A stretch of 64,000 bases of DNA. Source: JAXMAR01 sp046350295. Its GTDB lineage: Bacteria; Planctomycetota; Planctomycetia; Gemmatales; Gemmataceae. The notes beneath the pieces were generated by a model. The model was not told the origin of the DNA, did not search any database, and saw nothing but the letters and a program-made list of their open reading frames with translations. The stretch spans positions 1 to 64,000 of the forward strand of contig JAXMAR010000027.1 in the NCBI GenBank assembly GCA_046350295.1. Reading direction: 5' to 3'. The position numbers and the translations under genes are program-made. Below, piece by piece: positions 9,555 through 17,131 of this stretch; position 1 is the stretch's first letter; every line of letters starts with the position of its first letter.

Positions 9555-10613
9555 TCATCGCATCCTCGCGGCTGCGCCCGTTCGGGCCGTGGACAGCAAT
9601 GCGAGATCCGGGCCGTGCCGTCGTTGCGCCTGGTCCAGCGTGCACTGCGCCGCCGCTTTGTCCGGCCGCCAGCGCAGGAACCGTGTGCCGTGACGGAACC
9701 GGCCGGCCGTGAAGTGATCATACTCGACCTCCACGACCAGGACGGGTTGGAGCGGCTGCCATTCGCCCGAGCGTTCCGTGCTCCAGCGACTGGGTCCGCC
9801 CGGCGCCCGGCCCGTGAAGCCGGGTGGGGCGATCAGCGTCTGGAGTCGCCTGGTGAGGGCGGGCTTATCCCTTTCCCTGATACCGGAAGTGAAGCCGACG
9901 TGATGCAGTAGGCCGGCCTCGTCATAGAGACCCAAAAGTAGCGAGCCGACCAATTTGCCACGCAGTCCATGGCGGAAGCCGCCGACGACGCAATCGGCGG
10001 TCCGTTTCTTTTTGATCTTCTGCATGCCGGAGCGGTCGCCGGAGCGATAGGGGAGATCGAGACGTTTGGCGACAACACCGTCGAGCGCCCCGCCGGTCTT
10101 AGCGAGCCAGCGCCGCGCCTGGGCGATTCGGCTGGTTGCCGGGGAAAGACGAATCGCGCTCTGCGAAGAGAAATACCGCGCCGCGAAACGTTCCAGGAGG
10201 AAACGGCGTTCGCGTAGCGGTAGCGCTGCAAGATTCTCGCCGTGTTCGTCGGCAACGAGATCGAAGGCTATGAAAAGCGCGGGCCGCTCGGCAGCGAGCT
10301 TGCGGATGCGGCTCTCCGCGGGATGGATCCGGAGCAGCAGTTCGTCAAAGTCGAGGCGACCGGCCACCGGGATGACGATCTCGCCGTCCAGCACGAAGCG
10401 CTCAGCTTCGAGCGCCTCGAACGCGGCGACCAATTCGGGGAAGTAGCGGGCAAGGGGCTTCTCAGCCTTGGATTGCAGGTAGACCGCCTGGCCGGCGCAG
10501 AACGCCAGGCACCGGAAGCCATCCCACTTTGGCTCGTATTGCCAGCCGGGGCCTTCGGGAATCTCATCGACCAGTTCCGCCTCCATCGGCGGATAGGGAG
10601 GATCGAGGCGCAT
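9555..10613 (-). CDS. ATP-dependent DNA ligase, LigD ligase-domain type
   Basis: A 352-residue ligase. Nucleotidyltransferase motif I is EPKWDGFR with catalytic Lys29; motif III-like FIAFDLVADEHGENL, motif IV DGVVAKRLDLPY and motif V MQKIKKKRTADCVVGGF follow. The OB-fold region includes VLVVEVEYDHFTAGRFRHGT and RFLRWRPDK. In bacterial non-homologous end joining the LigD ligase seals breaks, and it is often fused to polymerase and phosphoesterase domains. Here the ligase is a separate protein, 9 bases downstream of the separate polymerase gene on the same strand. No phosphoesterase domain and no Ku gene are in this window. Length fits a stand-alone LigC/LigD-lig protein. Confidence 0.92.
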   Translation of the reverse strand: MRLDPPYPPMEAELVDEIPEGPGWQYEPKWDGFRCLAFCAGQAVYLQSKAEKPLARYFPELVAAFEALEAERFVLDGEIVIPVAGRLDFDELLLRIHPAESRIRKLAAERPALFIAFDLVADEHGENLAALPLRERRFLLERFAARYFSSQSAIRLSPATSRIAQARRWLAKTGGALDGVVAKRLDLPYRSGDRSGMQKIKKKRTADCVVGGFRHGLRGKLVGSLLLGLYDEAGLLHHVGFTSGIRERDKPALTRRLQTLIAPPGFTGRAPGGPSRWSTERSGEWQPLQPVLVVEVEYDHFTAGRFRHGTRFLRWRPDKAAAQCTLDQAQRRHGPDLALLSTARTGAAARMR

Positions 10614-10622
10614 GTCATTCTC

Positions 10623-11630
10623 TCAAGCGAACGTCTTCAAGAGCCTTTCAAGGTTTGCCCGCCCGCGCTTACGCAGCAGCGGCTTCCAGAGATCGCCCTG
10701 CTCGCCGATGCGGCGGCGCACATTGTCCAGGCGAAAACTGTCGATCGCAATGCCGCGCTCGACCTCATCCCAGGTGACCGGTGTGGAAACCGGGGCCCGC
10801 GGCCTGGGCCGGACGGAGTAGACGCTGGCCAACGTGCGGCCCCAGGCGTTCTGGTTGTAATCGACCAGGATTCGGCCGGCAGGGCGTTTGGCGATGCGAT
10901 ACTCGGCGGTGATCAGTGCGGGGTGGGCCGCTGCCAGTTGCTGAGCGAGTTGTTTCGCAAACGCCCAGACCTGTTTTTGGGTCGGGCCCCGCACAATCGG
11001 GACGTAAACATGGATACCGCGTGACCCCGTCGTCTTGGCGTAGCTCGGCAGGCTGCTGCTCTCGAACAAACGATGCACGAGCAAGGCGACCTCGCGCACC
11101 TGGTCGAAAGTCGCCGGCTGACCGGGATCAAGATCGAAGTGCAGGTAATCGGGGTGATCGACATCGCAGCAGGGGGCATACCACTGATTGAGATCGATGC
11201 AACCGAGATTGACGACCCAGAGCAGCGCGGCCGTATCCTGGACAACCGCGAAGTCGATGACGTTACCGGAATTGTGCGCGATGGAGCAGATGGGAAGCCA
11301 CTCGGGACGGTAATCCGGCGCATGTTTCATGAAGAAAGAATGGCCTGCGGCGCCATCGGGATAGCGTTTCATTACCATGGCCCGGTCCTCGAGGTGAGGC
11401 AGGAGGACCGGCGCGATATCGGCATAGTATTGGAGCAGGTCGCGTTTTGTGATGCCTTCACGAGGCCAGAACAGCTTGGTGAGGTTTGTCAACTTCACGG
11501 ACTTACCGTCGATGGTCAACAGGGCTTCCTTGACGCCCCTCGGCACATGAAGGGACGTCCTTGGCCGCGACCGGGTCTTCGCCGGCTCGTGTTTCCACTG
11601 CGACGGATGGGCGCCATCTTTCCCCGACAT
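10623..11630 (-). CDS. LigD polymerase-domain protein (archaeo-eukaryotic primase type, NHEJ)
   Basis: About 335 residues from MSGKDGAHPSQW. The core begins at GKSVKLTNLTKLFWPREG, the usual opening of LigD polymerase domains. The catalytic acidic pair is in YLHFDLDPG, followed by SYAKTTGSRGIHVYVPI (the second primase motif, with its His) and RILVDYNQNAWGRT. It adds nucleotides or ribonucleotides at DNA ends before sealing. I chose the ATG at 11630; a longer in-frame start at 11780 would add 50 unlikely residues. It precedes the ligase gene by 9 bases, forming a two-gene repair operon. Confidence 0.9.
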   Translation of the reverse strand: MSGKDGAHPSQWKHEPAKTRSRPRTSLHVPRGVKEALLTIDGKSVKLTNLTKLFWPREGITKRDLLQYYADIAPVLLPHLEDRAMVMKRYPDGAAGHSFFMKHAPDYRPEWLPICSIAHNSGNVIDFAVVQDTAALLWVVNLGCIDLNQWYAPCCDVDHPDYLHFDLDPGQPATFDQVREVALLVHRLFESSSLPSYAKTTGSRGIHVYVPIVRGPTQKQVWAFAKQLAQQLAAAHPALITAEYRIAKRPAGRILVDYNQNAWGRTLASVYSVRPRPRAPVSTPVTWDEVERGIAIDSFRLDNVRRRIGEQGDLWKPLLRKRGRANLERLLKTFA

Positions 11631-11851
11631 TGCGACTGGGATCATGCCCGCTCCAAATCTCTGCAGCCTTCTCTCGAGGCGAGACGCGTACGTTCCAACC
11701 AGTGCAAATCCATTGCCAATCGGTGATCCATGTGAGCGAGTGAGCGCGGGCATGGTACGTCGTTTGCCCCAGTCCATCACGGGCGAGGTCCCAGATTGTG
11801 AACAAGGGCGGCTTTTCGCAAATCCTCAGTTCAAAGGGCCAGGAGACTATC

Positions 11852-12427
11852 ATGACGAACCTATGCGGGATTCGTGTGGCGGTGCTAGCGGCAGACGGCT
11901 TCGAAGAGACGGAACTGACCGAACCTGTCAACGCCTTGAAGGAGGCAGGCGCCACGGTGACGATCGTGGGGCCGAAGGCGGGGGAGATCCAGGGTTTTCG
12001 CCACGACAAGAAAGGGGCAAAAGTCAAAGTGGATCGACCGATCAAAGAGGTGAAGCCGGACGACTTCGACGCGGTCCAGCTACCCGGCGGTGCGCTGAAC
12101 GCCGACGCGATGCGCATGATTCCCGAGGTGCAATCGTTCCTCAAGTCGATGCACGAGGCAGGCAAGCCAATAGCCGCAATCTGTCATGCGCCGTGGGAGC
12201 TGGTTTCGGCCGGCCTCGTCAAGGGCCGCACGTTGACAAGCTATTACACGATCCAGGACGACATCCAGAACGCAGGAGGCGCCTGGTTGGACCGAGAGGT
12301 CGTGGAGGATGGCAATTGGGTGACGAGCCGTCAGCCCAAGGACCTTCCGGCATTCAACAGAGCGATGCTGAAGCTGTTCGCCGGCCGCTCGGCGCCGGAG
12401 GGCAATGGTTCGCCGGGCCGCGCCTGA
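11852..12427 (+). CDS. PfpI/DJ-1 family glutamine-amidotransferase-like protein
   Basis: A 191-residue protein with the class I GATase fold. It has VAVLAADGFEETELTEPVNA near the N-terminus (catalytic-type Glu), AVQLPGGALNADAMR, and the nucleophile elbow AAICHAPWELV with Cys111 followed by His112. The family (PfpI, YhbO, YajL) is described as proteases, chaperones or deglycases acting on damaged proteins. The ATG at 11852 follows AGGAG by 6 bases; a longer in-frame start at 11798 is less likely. It lies divergent from the LigD operon, within the stress gene group. Confidence 0.92.
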   Translation: MTNLCGIRVAVLAADGFEETELTEPVNALKEAGATVTIVGPKAGEIQGFRHDKKGAKVKVDRPIKEVKPDDFDAVQLPGGALNADAMRMIPEVQSFLKSMHEAGKPIAAICHAPWELVSAGLVKGRTLTSYYTIQDDIQNAGGAWLDREVVEDGNWVTSRQPKDLPAFNRAMLKLFAGRSAPEGNGSPGRA

Positions 12428-12547
12428 GCGTCATCCGGCAAGAGTGCTCAATGTACTCCGTATTGGCACGCGTTATGCTCCCTCCCCAACAGCTTTCAAT
12501 CGCCGCGGGTAATTTGGCTACTCAAAACTGAACAGACGAGGTGACTC

Positions 12548-12730
12548 ATGGGCTTGCTTCTCTTGATCGTTCTGATCCTCCTGCTCGTCGGCGCCGCGCC
12601 GGCGTGGCCGTACAGTCGAAGCTGGGGTTACGCTCCTTCGGGCTTGATGACACTCTTGCTGGTGGTGTTGATCATCCTGCTCGTCACCAGCACCATTCCA
12701 TGGGGATGGGGCCCGGCGGTGCGCGTTTAG
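12548..12730 (+). CDS. DUF3309 small membrane protein
   Basis: Sixty residues with two hydrophobic segments, MGLLLLIVLILLLVG and MTLLLVVLIILLV, separated by APAWPYSRSWGYAPSG. The WPYSRxWGYxPSG signature is that of DUF3309, short membrane proteins of unknown role found often near stress genes in Proteobacteria and planctomycetes. GAGGTGACTC just upstream is a plausible ribosome binding site. Followed by a strong hairpin. Confidence 0.88.
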   Translation: MGLLLLIVLILLLVGAAPAWPYSRSWGYAPSGLMTLLLVVLIILLVTSTIPWGWGPAVRV

Positions 12731-12767
12731 GAGCTAAAGCCGGACGAACTCCGATTGCCACAGAGGT

Positions 12768-12803
12768 CCCCTCGAGAGCCTCGGCTCCCGAGGGGGGGGT
12801 TTT
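12768..12803 (+). terminator. Hairpin terminator after DUF3309 gene
   Basis: CCCCTCG at 12768-12774 pairs with CGAGGGG at 12789-12795. The right arm runs on into a G stretch and then TTTT at 12800-12803. It sits 38 bases after the DUF3309 stop, as expected for intrinsic termination. Confidence 0.6.
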
Positions 12804-12883
12804 GTCTACGGCCTTCTTGCGTCCGGTGATCGTCACACGCGCCGCGAACCTCATCCCTCGCGGCGTGTCTTACGGGAGAACCT

Positions 12884-13410
12884 ATGGACTGGACCAAGCT
12901 CATCGCCGGCGGGGCGCTCGTCGGGCTCATCGCCGGCTTCTGGGGTCACATCAAGGCATTTCTGTGGCGCTTCGCAAATCTCTTCGAGCAGCGCGTCGAG
13001 ATCAACAGCGACCACGCCCATAACGCCCTCGTCTCCTTCCTCGTCGCGCACTATCGCCGCAGCGGGCTTTATGACCGCATCCTGGCATGAGTACCGCCGC
13101 GACGGCCGCTACTCCCTCGTCCCCTACGAGACCTTCGGCAACCGCACCATGTTCTTCTGGCAAGGCTGGCGTCCTTTTCTCTTCCGCAAGGAACAGGAGG
13201 CCAAGGCCGCAACCGCCAAGGAAGGGCAACCGACCGGCACGAAGATCTACTCCACGATCACGCACATCCGCGGCATGCTCAGCGTCGAGACGCTGCCGCG
13301 CGAGGCCTGCGCCTTCAGCGACCGCTTCACCTGGCACAACGCCGCCGACGAGACCGAGCGCAATCGCTTCGCCATCTACTATGTCCCGAGCCGCAGCAAG
13401 GAGGAGGCGA
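12884..13410 (+). pseudogene. Truncated, frameshifted copy of the BCS1-like AAA+ gene head
   Basis: Matches the first ~175 codons of the intact gene at 17132 (MDWTKLIAGGALVGLIAGFW, RVEINSDHAHNALVSFLV, YSLVPYETFGNRTMFFWQGW, NRFAIYYVPSRSKEEA), plus about 50 bases upstream including a shared TCTTACGGGAGA leader. Compared with the intact gene it lacks 8 bases where DRMFGAWHE should be, so the frame breaks after SGLYDRILA. Similarity stops abruptly at about 13410, before the ATPase core. The 3' end runs straight into the end of the oppositely oriented esterase gene. A non-functional remnant; the 8-base loss is not a typical sequencing error. Confidence 0.85.
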
Positions 13411-13433
13411 GTCGGTCCGACTTGGGACGACGG

Positions 13434-15155
13434 TCATTTCAGGTTCTTCGCCTTCGCGGTCCATTTCTTGTCGGCGGCCAGCCCTGGGGGATCGCCCAGG
13501 AACAGCTTGGCGGCCTCGTTGTCCCCCTTGAGTTGCCACTTCAGCCAGGCCACCCCAACTCTTCCATAGACGCCGCCGTTCGGTTGCCCATAGGTTCCAC
13601 CGTGCCCCACATCGCAGCTGGCAAAAAAGACGGGGAGGCTCTTGATCGCGTCGAAGTCGGCCTTCGCGTTGGCAGTCGCGATGTCTTTCGGCCCGCCGTT
13701 GAAATAGGCGAGCGGCCCGTGCAGCGTGTTCAAGTCAGCCCGGGACACCTTCGGTCCCAGACCCTTGCCGCCGCCGAGCACGCCACTGTTCCAGCAGACC
13801 GTCGTGGTGATGCGGGGGTCGGTAGAGACTTCGAGGGCCTGCAAGCCGCCGAGCGAATGGCCCATCGCGGCCACCTTCGTCGTGTCGAGTTTCCCCTTGT
13901 AGTCACTGGTCCCTTCGGTCTGGGCAATGGCCCAGTTCAGCCCGTCTAGCAACTGGGAGGACTTTGTCCGGCCCCCCTTGGCGTCCTTCGCCCCCCCTTT
14001 CACCGGACCAATGGCCACAACGAGGAACCCGTGCGAGGCGATCTCCGTGAGGAATCGGGAATAGATTCTGGAACTATTGGCGCCGCCACCGTTGCCCCAC
14101 AGGACGATCGGCAGTTTGGTCTCCTTGCCGAACGGAGTGAGATCCTTGGGGCGGTAGAGGGCGTGCGTCGGCAACGTCGGGTCGCCGACCAGGATCGCCT
14201 TGTACGGGCCGGACCCGCTCTCGCCCACGGTGACGGCGTCCGCCTCCTTTTCCGGTCCCTTTTTCTCCTCCGGCGCCTTTTTCTCCTCTGCCGGCTCGCG
14301 GAACAGCAGTTGTGCGAAGTGGTACAAGTCGTTCTTCCACACCTTGAAATCGTGCTTGCCGCCGGGGATGACGTTGTAGATGTGTGGCACATTTTTCTCT
14401 TCGAGCATCTTGTGAACGCCCTGGCTGATCTTGAACAGGCCGTCGTTGTCGCCACAGGCGACGTACAACAGCCGTAGCTTCCTGGCCGCCGCCGCGTGGT
14501 CCTTGATGAGTGTGGCAGGGGACCTGGTATTCGGGGCGGAGGAGAAGCCGCCGACCCAGGCGAAGGTGTCGAGATTGCCAAGCCCGAAGTTGAGCGACTG
14601 GCCGCCGCCCATCGACAGGCCAGCCAGGGCGCGCGACTCGCGGTCGGCCTTCACCGGATAGGTCTTCTCGATGAAGGGGATCAGGTCGGTGAGCAGGTCC
14701 TTCTCAAAAACGGCGAAGGCCCCCTGATCCTTGAATGGGTTCTTTGCCTTCGGATCCTTCGTCGCCCTGCCGTTGGGCAGGACGATGATCATCGGCGCCG
14801 CCTTCTTGTCCGCGTAGAGATTGTCAAGGACCACGTTGGCCACGCCGCCGCGTGTCCACTCCTTCTCGTCGCCGCCGATGCCGTGGAGGAGGTAGAGGAC
14901 CGGGTACTTCTGATCTTTGGAGTATCCCGGCGGCGTGTAGACCTGCGCCCTGCGCTTGATGCCGACCGTCGTCGAGTCGTACTCGACCGTCTCCAGTTTG
15001 CCGCGTTCGATGCCGTCGCGCTTGACGTCAAAGCCCTTGGGCGCCGAGGTGAGCGTTTTCTCCTTGGCTAGCTCGCCCTTTTCCTGTCCGGCGGCGTCAT
15101 GGTTTCCCGGCGCAAAGAGCAGGGCGCCGGCGGCTAACAGGGTTGCGTATCGCAT
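13434..15155 (-). CDS. Secreted two-domain esterase (feruloyl-esterase-like plus alpha/beta hydrolase)
   Basis: A 573-residue protein with a signal peptide (MRYATLLAAGALLFAPG). The first domain (about residues 45-290) resembles esterase D/xylanase-linked feruloyl esterases: QVYTPPGYSKDQKYPVLYLLHGI, the nucleophile motif GLSMGGGQ with Ser181, and GGKHDFKVWKNDLYHFA carrying the His. An acidic/Lys linker (EEKKAPEEKKGPEKEAD) leads to a second alpha/beta hydrolase (about 305-573): LPIVLWGNGGGANSS, GHSLGGLQ with Ser434, and DVGHGGTY with the likely His near 518. Two independent catalytic centres suggest attack on a plant or microbial polyester or polysaccharide ester; this is inference. AAAGGAG precedes the ATG. 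Confidence 0.85.
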   Translation of the reverse strand: MRYATLLAAGALLFAPGNHDAAGQEKGELAKEKTLTSAPKGFDVKRDGIERGKLETVEYDSTTVGIKRRAQVYTPPGYSKDQKYPVLYLLHGIGGDEKEWTRGGVANVVLDNLYADKKAAPMIIVLPNGRATKDPKAKNPFKDQGAFAVFEKDLLTDLIPFIEKTYPVKADRESRALAGLSMGGGQSLNFGLGNLDTFAWVGGFSSAPNTRSPATLIKDHAAAARKLRLLYVACGDNDGLFKISQGVHKMLEEKNVPHIYNVIPGGKHDFKVWKNDLYHFAQLLFREPAEEKKAPEEKKGPEKEADAVTVGESGSGPYKAILVGDPTLPTHALYRPKDLTPFGKETKLPIVLWGNGGGANSSRIYSRFLTEIASHGFLVVAIGPVKGGAKDAKGGRTKSSQLLDGLNWAIAQTEGTSDYKGKLDTTKVAAMGHSLGGLQALEVSTDPRITTTVCWNSGVLGGGKGLGPKVSRADLNTLHGPLAYFNGGPKDIATANAKADFDAIKSLPVFFASCDVGHGGTYGQPNGGVYGRVGVAWLKWQLKGDNEAAKLFLGDPPGLAADKKWTAKAKNLK

Positions 15156-15222
15156 GGTTTGCTCCTTTGAAGGGGTCGACGTGAATCCTGCCGCGCGGCC
15201 GTTGGCGCGGATGCCTTGGGGC

Positions 15223-16134
15223 TCACTTTTTTTCTTTCGCCGTGACGCCGCTGTAGGGGTAACTCGTCACGGTTTCCCAGGCCAGCTCTTGCAGCGTCCG
15301 GTTGAGTTTCTCGTCCCAGGCTTCCCGTTTTGCTTTCTTCAACATGCTGGGCACGGGCAAGCCCACTGGGCTCATGTTGTAAATAACCGCGAAGTGCAAG
15401 TAGGTGTTGAGCGCCTCCAGCGGCGCCGTGGGATGGCTGATCGGATCCTTGAATAACGCGGCCTGCGTGGTGAGTCCGGGCAACTCCTTGTTGTGAATCC
15501 GGATCCGCAGGGCGACGAGCGCCTGAGCGCTGGGCACTAGAAACAGCACCTTTTTGCCCACTTTTTTGTTGATCTCATCGGCCTGAGCCTCGGCGGCCTT
15601 GATGTTGCGCCGGTAGAGCTTCTTCAACTCCTCTGGCGTTTTTTCCCAGTCGACCCTCATGGTCGCCCCCTTGGGAAAGTCCTGGTTGTCGATGTCCCAG
15701 CCGCCCCAGGAAATCTGCACGACGAAGCGCATGTCTGGGTTGGCCTCCAGACCGAGCTTGACGAAGTTGTCGATGCCCGTGTCGGGAAACTGTATCGGCG
15801 ACATGATGAGGACGTCCACCTCCCCCTTTTTCAAGGCCTGTTTGGCCTTATTTTTCCCCTCGGGCAGGTTCCAGTGTTGCGCGGTCTTGGAGGCGCCTAG
15901 GGACTGGAGGCCGACCAGTTTGTGGTCCTTGATCCCGGCGGCGCTCGCCGCGTCGGCCCGCGGCGTCGGCACGTACCACATCAGGCTGTGCGAGGCATAG
16001 AAGACACGTTGTCCCTTGGGGGCGGCGCCTTCCTTGTCGTCCGCCGCGGCTTTGCCCCCCGCCTGGACCGGCGCCAGGATGGCCGCCAGGAGGAACCCAG
16101 CCAACAAACAGGGGCGTTTCGCCGTCGTCCTCAT
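15223..16134 (-). CDS. Secreted SGNH-hydrolase-like planctomycete protein
   Basis: A 303-residue protein with a signal peptide (RPCLLAGFLLAAILAPVQAG). Near the mature start it reads VFYASHSLMWYVP, where many SGNH hydrolases have a GxS block. Later come GEVDVLIMSPIQFPDTGIDN and RFVVQISWGGWDIDNQDFP, and LFLVPSAQALVALR. From memory this is a recurrent planctomycete secreted family of unknown substrate. It begins 61 bases after the MarR stop and ends 67 bases before the two-domain esterase start, all on the minus strand, so the three may form a MarR-controlled hydrolase operon. Confidence 0.75.
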   Translation of the reverse strand: MRTTAKRPCLLAGFLLAAILAPVQAGGKAAADDKEGAAPKGQRVFYASHSLMWYVPTPRADAASAAGIKDHKLVGLQSLGASKTAQHWNLPEGKNKAKQALKKGEVDVLIMSPIQFPDTGIDNFVKLGLEANPDMRFVVQISWGGWDIDNQDFPKGATMRVDWEKTPEELKKLYRRNIKAAEAQADEINKKVGKKVLFLVPSAQALVALRIRIHNKELPGLTTQAALFKDPISHPTAPLEALNTYLHFAVIYNMSPVGLPVPSMLKKAKREAWDEKLNRTLQELAWETVTSYPYSGVTAKEKK

Positions 16135-16195
16135 TGCAAGCCTCCGGAGTTCACAAAAGCGGATTGGAAGTTAAGGTGACCCATCGGAAACGGGG

Positions 16196-16723
16196 TCAGC
16201 GGACACCCGCGCCCCGAATCGCGGATGAGTCTGTTCCGCTCATCCCGCCGGCGATCCGGTTCAGATGGGCAAGCAGTGTCTCCCCCTCGTCCGGCGGGAC
16301 GAGGTCAGCAAGCGCCTCGCAGAACGAGGCCACTCCCTCCATGGCCCGCCGCTGTGCCGCCCGACCGCCCGCGGTCAGGCACACATTCAGGGCCCGTGCG
16401 TCGTCGGCGTGGCGTTCACGCCTGATGAGTTCCCGCCGCTCCAGTCGGCCTAGCATCTCGCTGATCGTGTTCGCGTCGGAATGGGTGAGCCGCGCCACTT
16501 CCTTCTGCGTCACCCCGTCCCTCTCGGCCAACGCGGTCAAGAGGACGAATTGGTCGGCCGTTAGCCCAAAAGGGGAGAACACGGCGTTTGCTCGGCGGTG
16601 CATCATCAGGTAAGCGGCCCGCAGCCCCAGGGCCAAGCGGTGGCCAGCCTGCACTCGGGCAGCCGAAGGAGCCGGCTCGGGCCGGCGGGTCCGGCGCCGC
16701 TCTAGACGCCTCATCGGAAGCAC
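16196..16723 (-). CDS. MarR-family transcriptional regulator
   Basis: A 175-residue protein. A basic N-terminal tail is followed by the dimerisation helix, then the winged helix: GLTADQFVLLTALAERDGVT, QKEVARLTHSDANTISEMLG and RLERRELIRRERHADDARAL (wing), then LTAGGRAAQRRAME. MarR proteins are dimeric repressors released by small phenolic ligands or oxidation. An in-frame ATG three codons later is equally possible. It lies upstream of, and co-directional with, the SGNH-like and esterase genes. The inverted repeat in the divergent intergenic region is a possible operator. Confidence 0.9.
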   Translation of the reverse strand: MLPMRRLERRRTRRPEPAPSAARVQAGHRLALGLRAAYLMMHRRANAVFSPFGLTADQFVLLTALAERDGVTQKEVARLTHSDANTISEMLGRLERRELIRRERHADDARALNVCLTAGGRAAQRRAMEGVASFCEALADLVPPDEGETLLAHLNRIAGGMSGTDSSAIRGAGVR

Positions 16724-17131
16724 CTCGGGGTCAAAGCGCCAGAAGCCTCTGAACGGCGACCATAGGCTTTGCGGGCTCTTTCCCGCTCTTGAACGAAACC
16801 CGTCACCGACATGGTCGCAGGGAGAAAGGAACGCGAGAGCACGACATCAGACTCCGCGTAATTGATACGGCCCCGTACGATAGGCAAAGTACATCGTATC
16901 CGTCGCAGTTCAAGGTAAAAAAAAACGGGTTTTGCAGGTCTCATGATCTGTTAACGATTCTTCTGCCGTGCTTCGGTCCGACACACCGAAGCTCCCAGCA
17001 CCATACAAGGGCGATTCAAACCCCCCGCTTCCAAAAAAGTCATCTCCCCCCAGCTAGATTTCCCTCCCTCCCTGTCCCGTCACACGCGCTCGCGAACCTT
17101 CCCCTCGCGACCGTGTCTTACGGGAGATCAC
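16724..17131. promoter_or_regulatory. Divergent intergenic region between MarR and BCS1-like genes
   Basis: About 400 bases, locally AT-richer than the surroundings. TACGAT at 16876-16881 and ATCGTA at 16893-16898 form an inverted repeat with an 11-base spacer, the only candidate MarR site I see. The last ~50 bases before the BCS1-like ATG (TCTTACGGGAGATCAC) are shared with the truncated copy at 12833-12883 and contain the likely ribosome binding site GGGAGA. No gene recognised. Confidence 0.35.

Noticed and set aside
12640..12730. Possible toxin of type I system (small hydrophobic peptide)
   Set aside because: The WPYSRxWGYxPSG signature places it in DUF3309, and no antisense RNA region is evident.
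16865..16900. Possible tRNA or small RNA in the AT-rich intergenic region
   Set aside because: No cloverleaf or TTC arm could be folded by eye; only a short inverted repeat is present.
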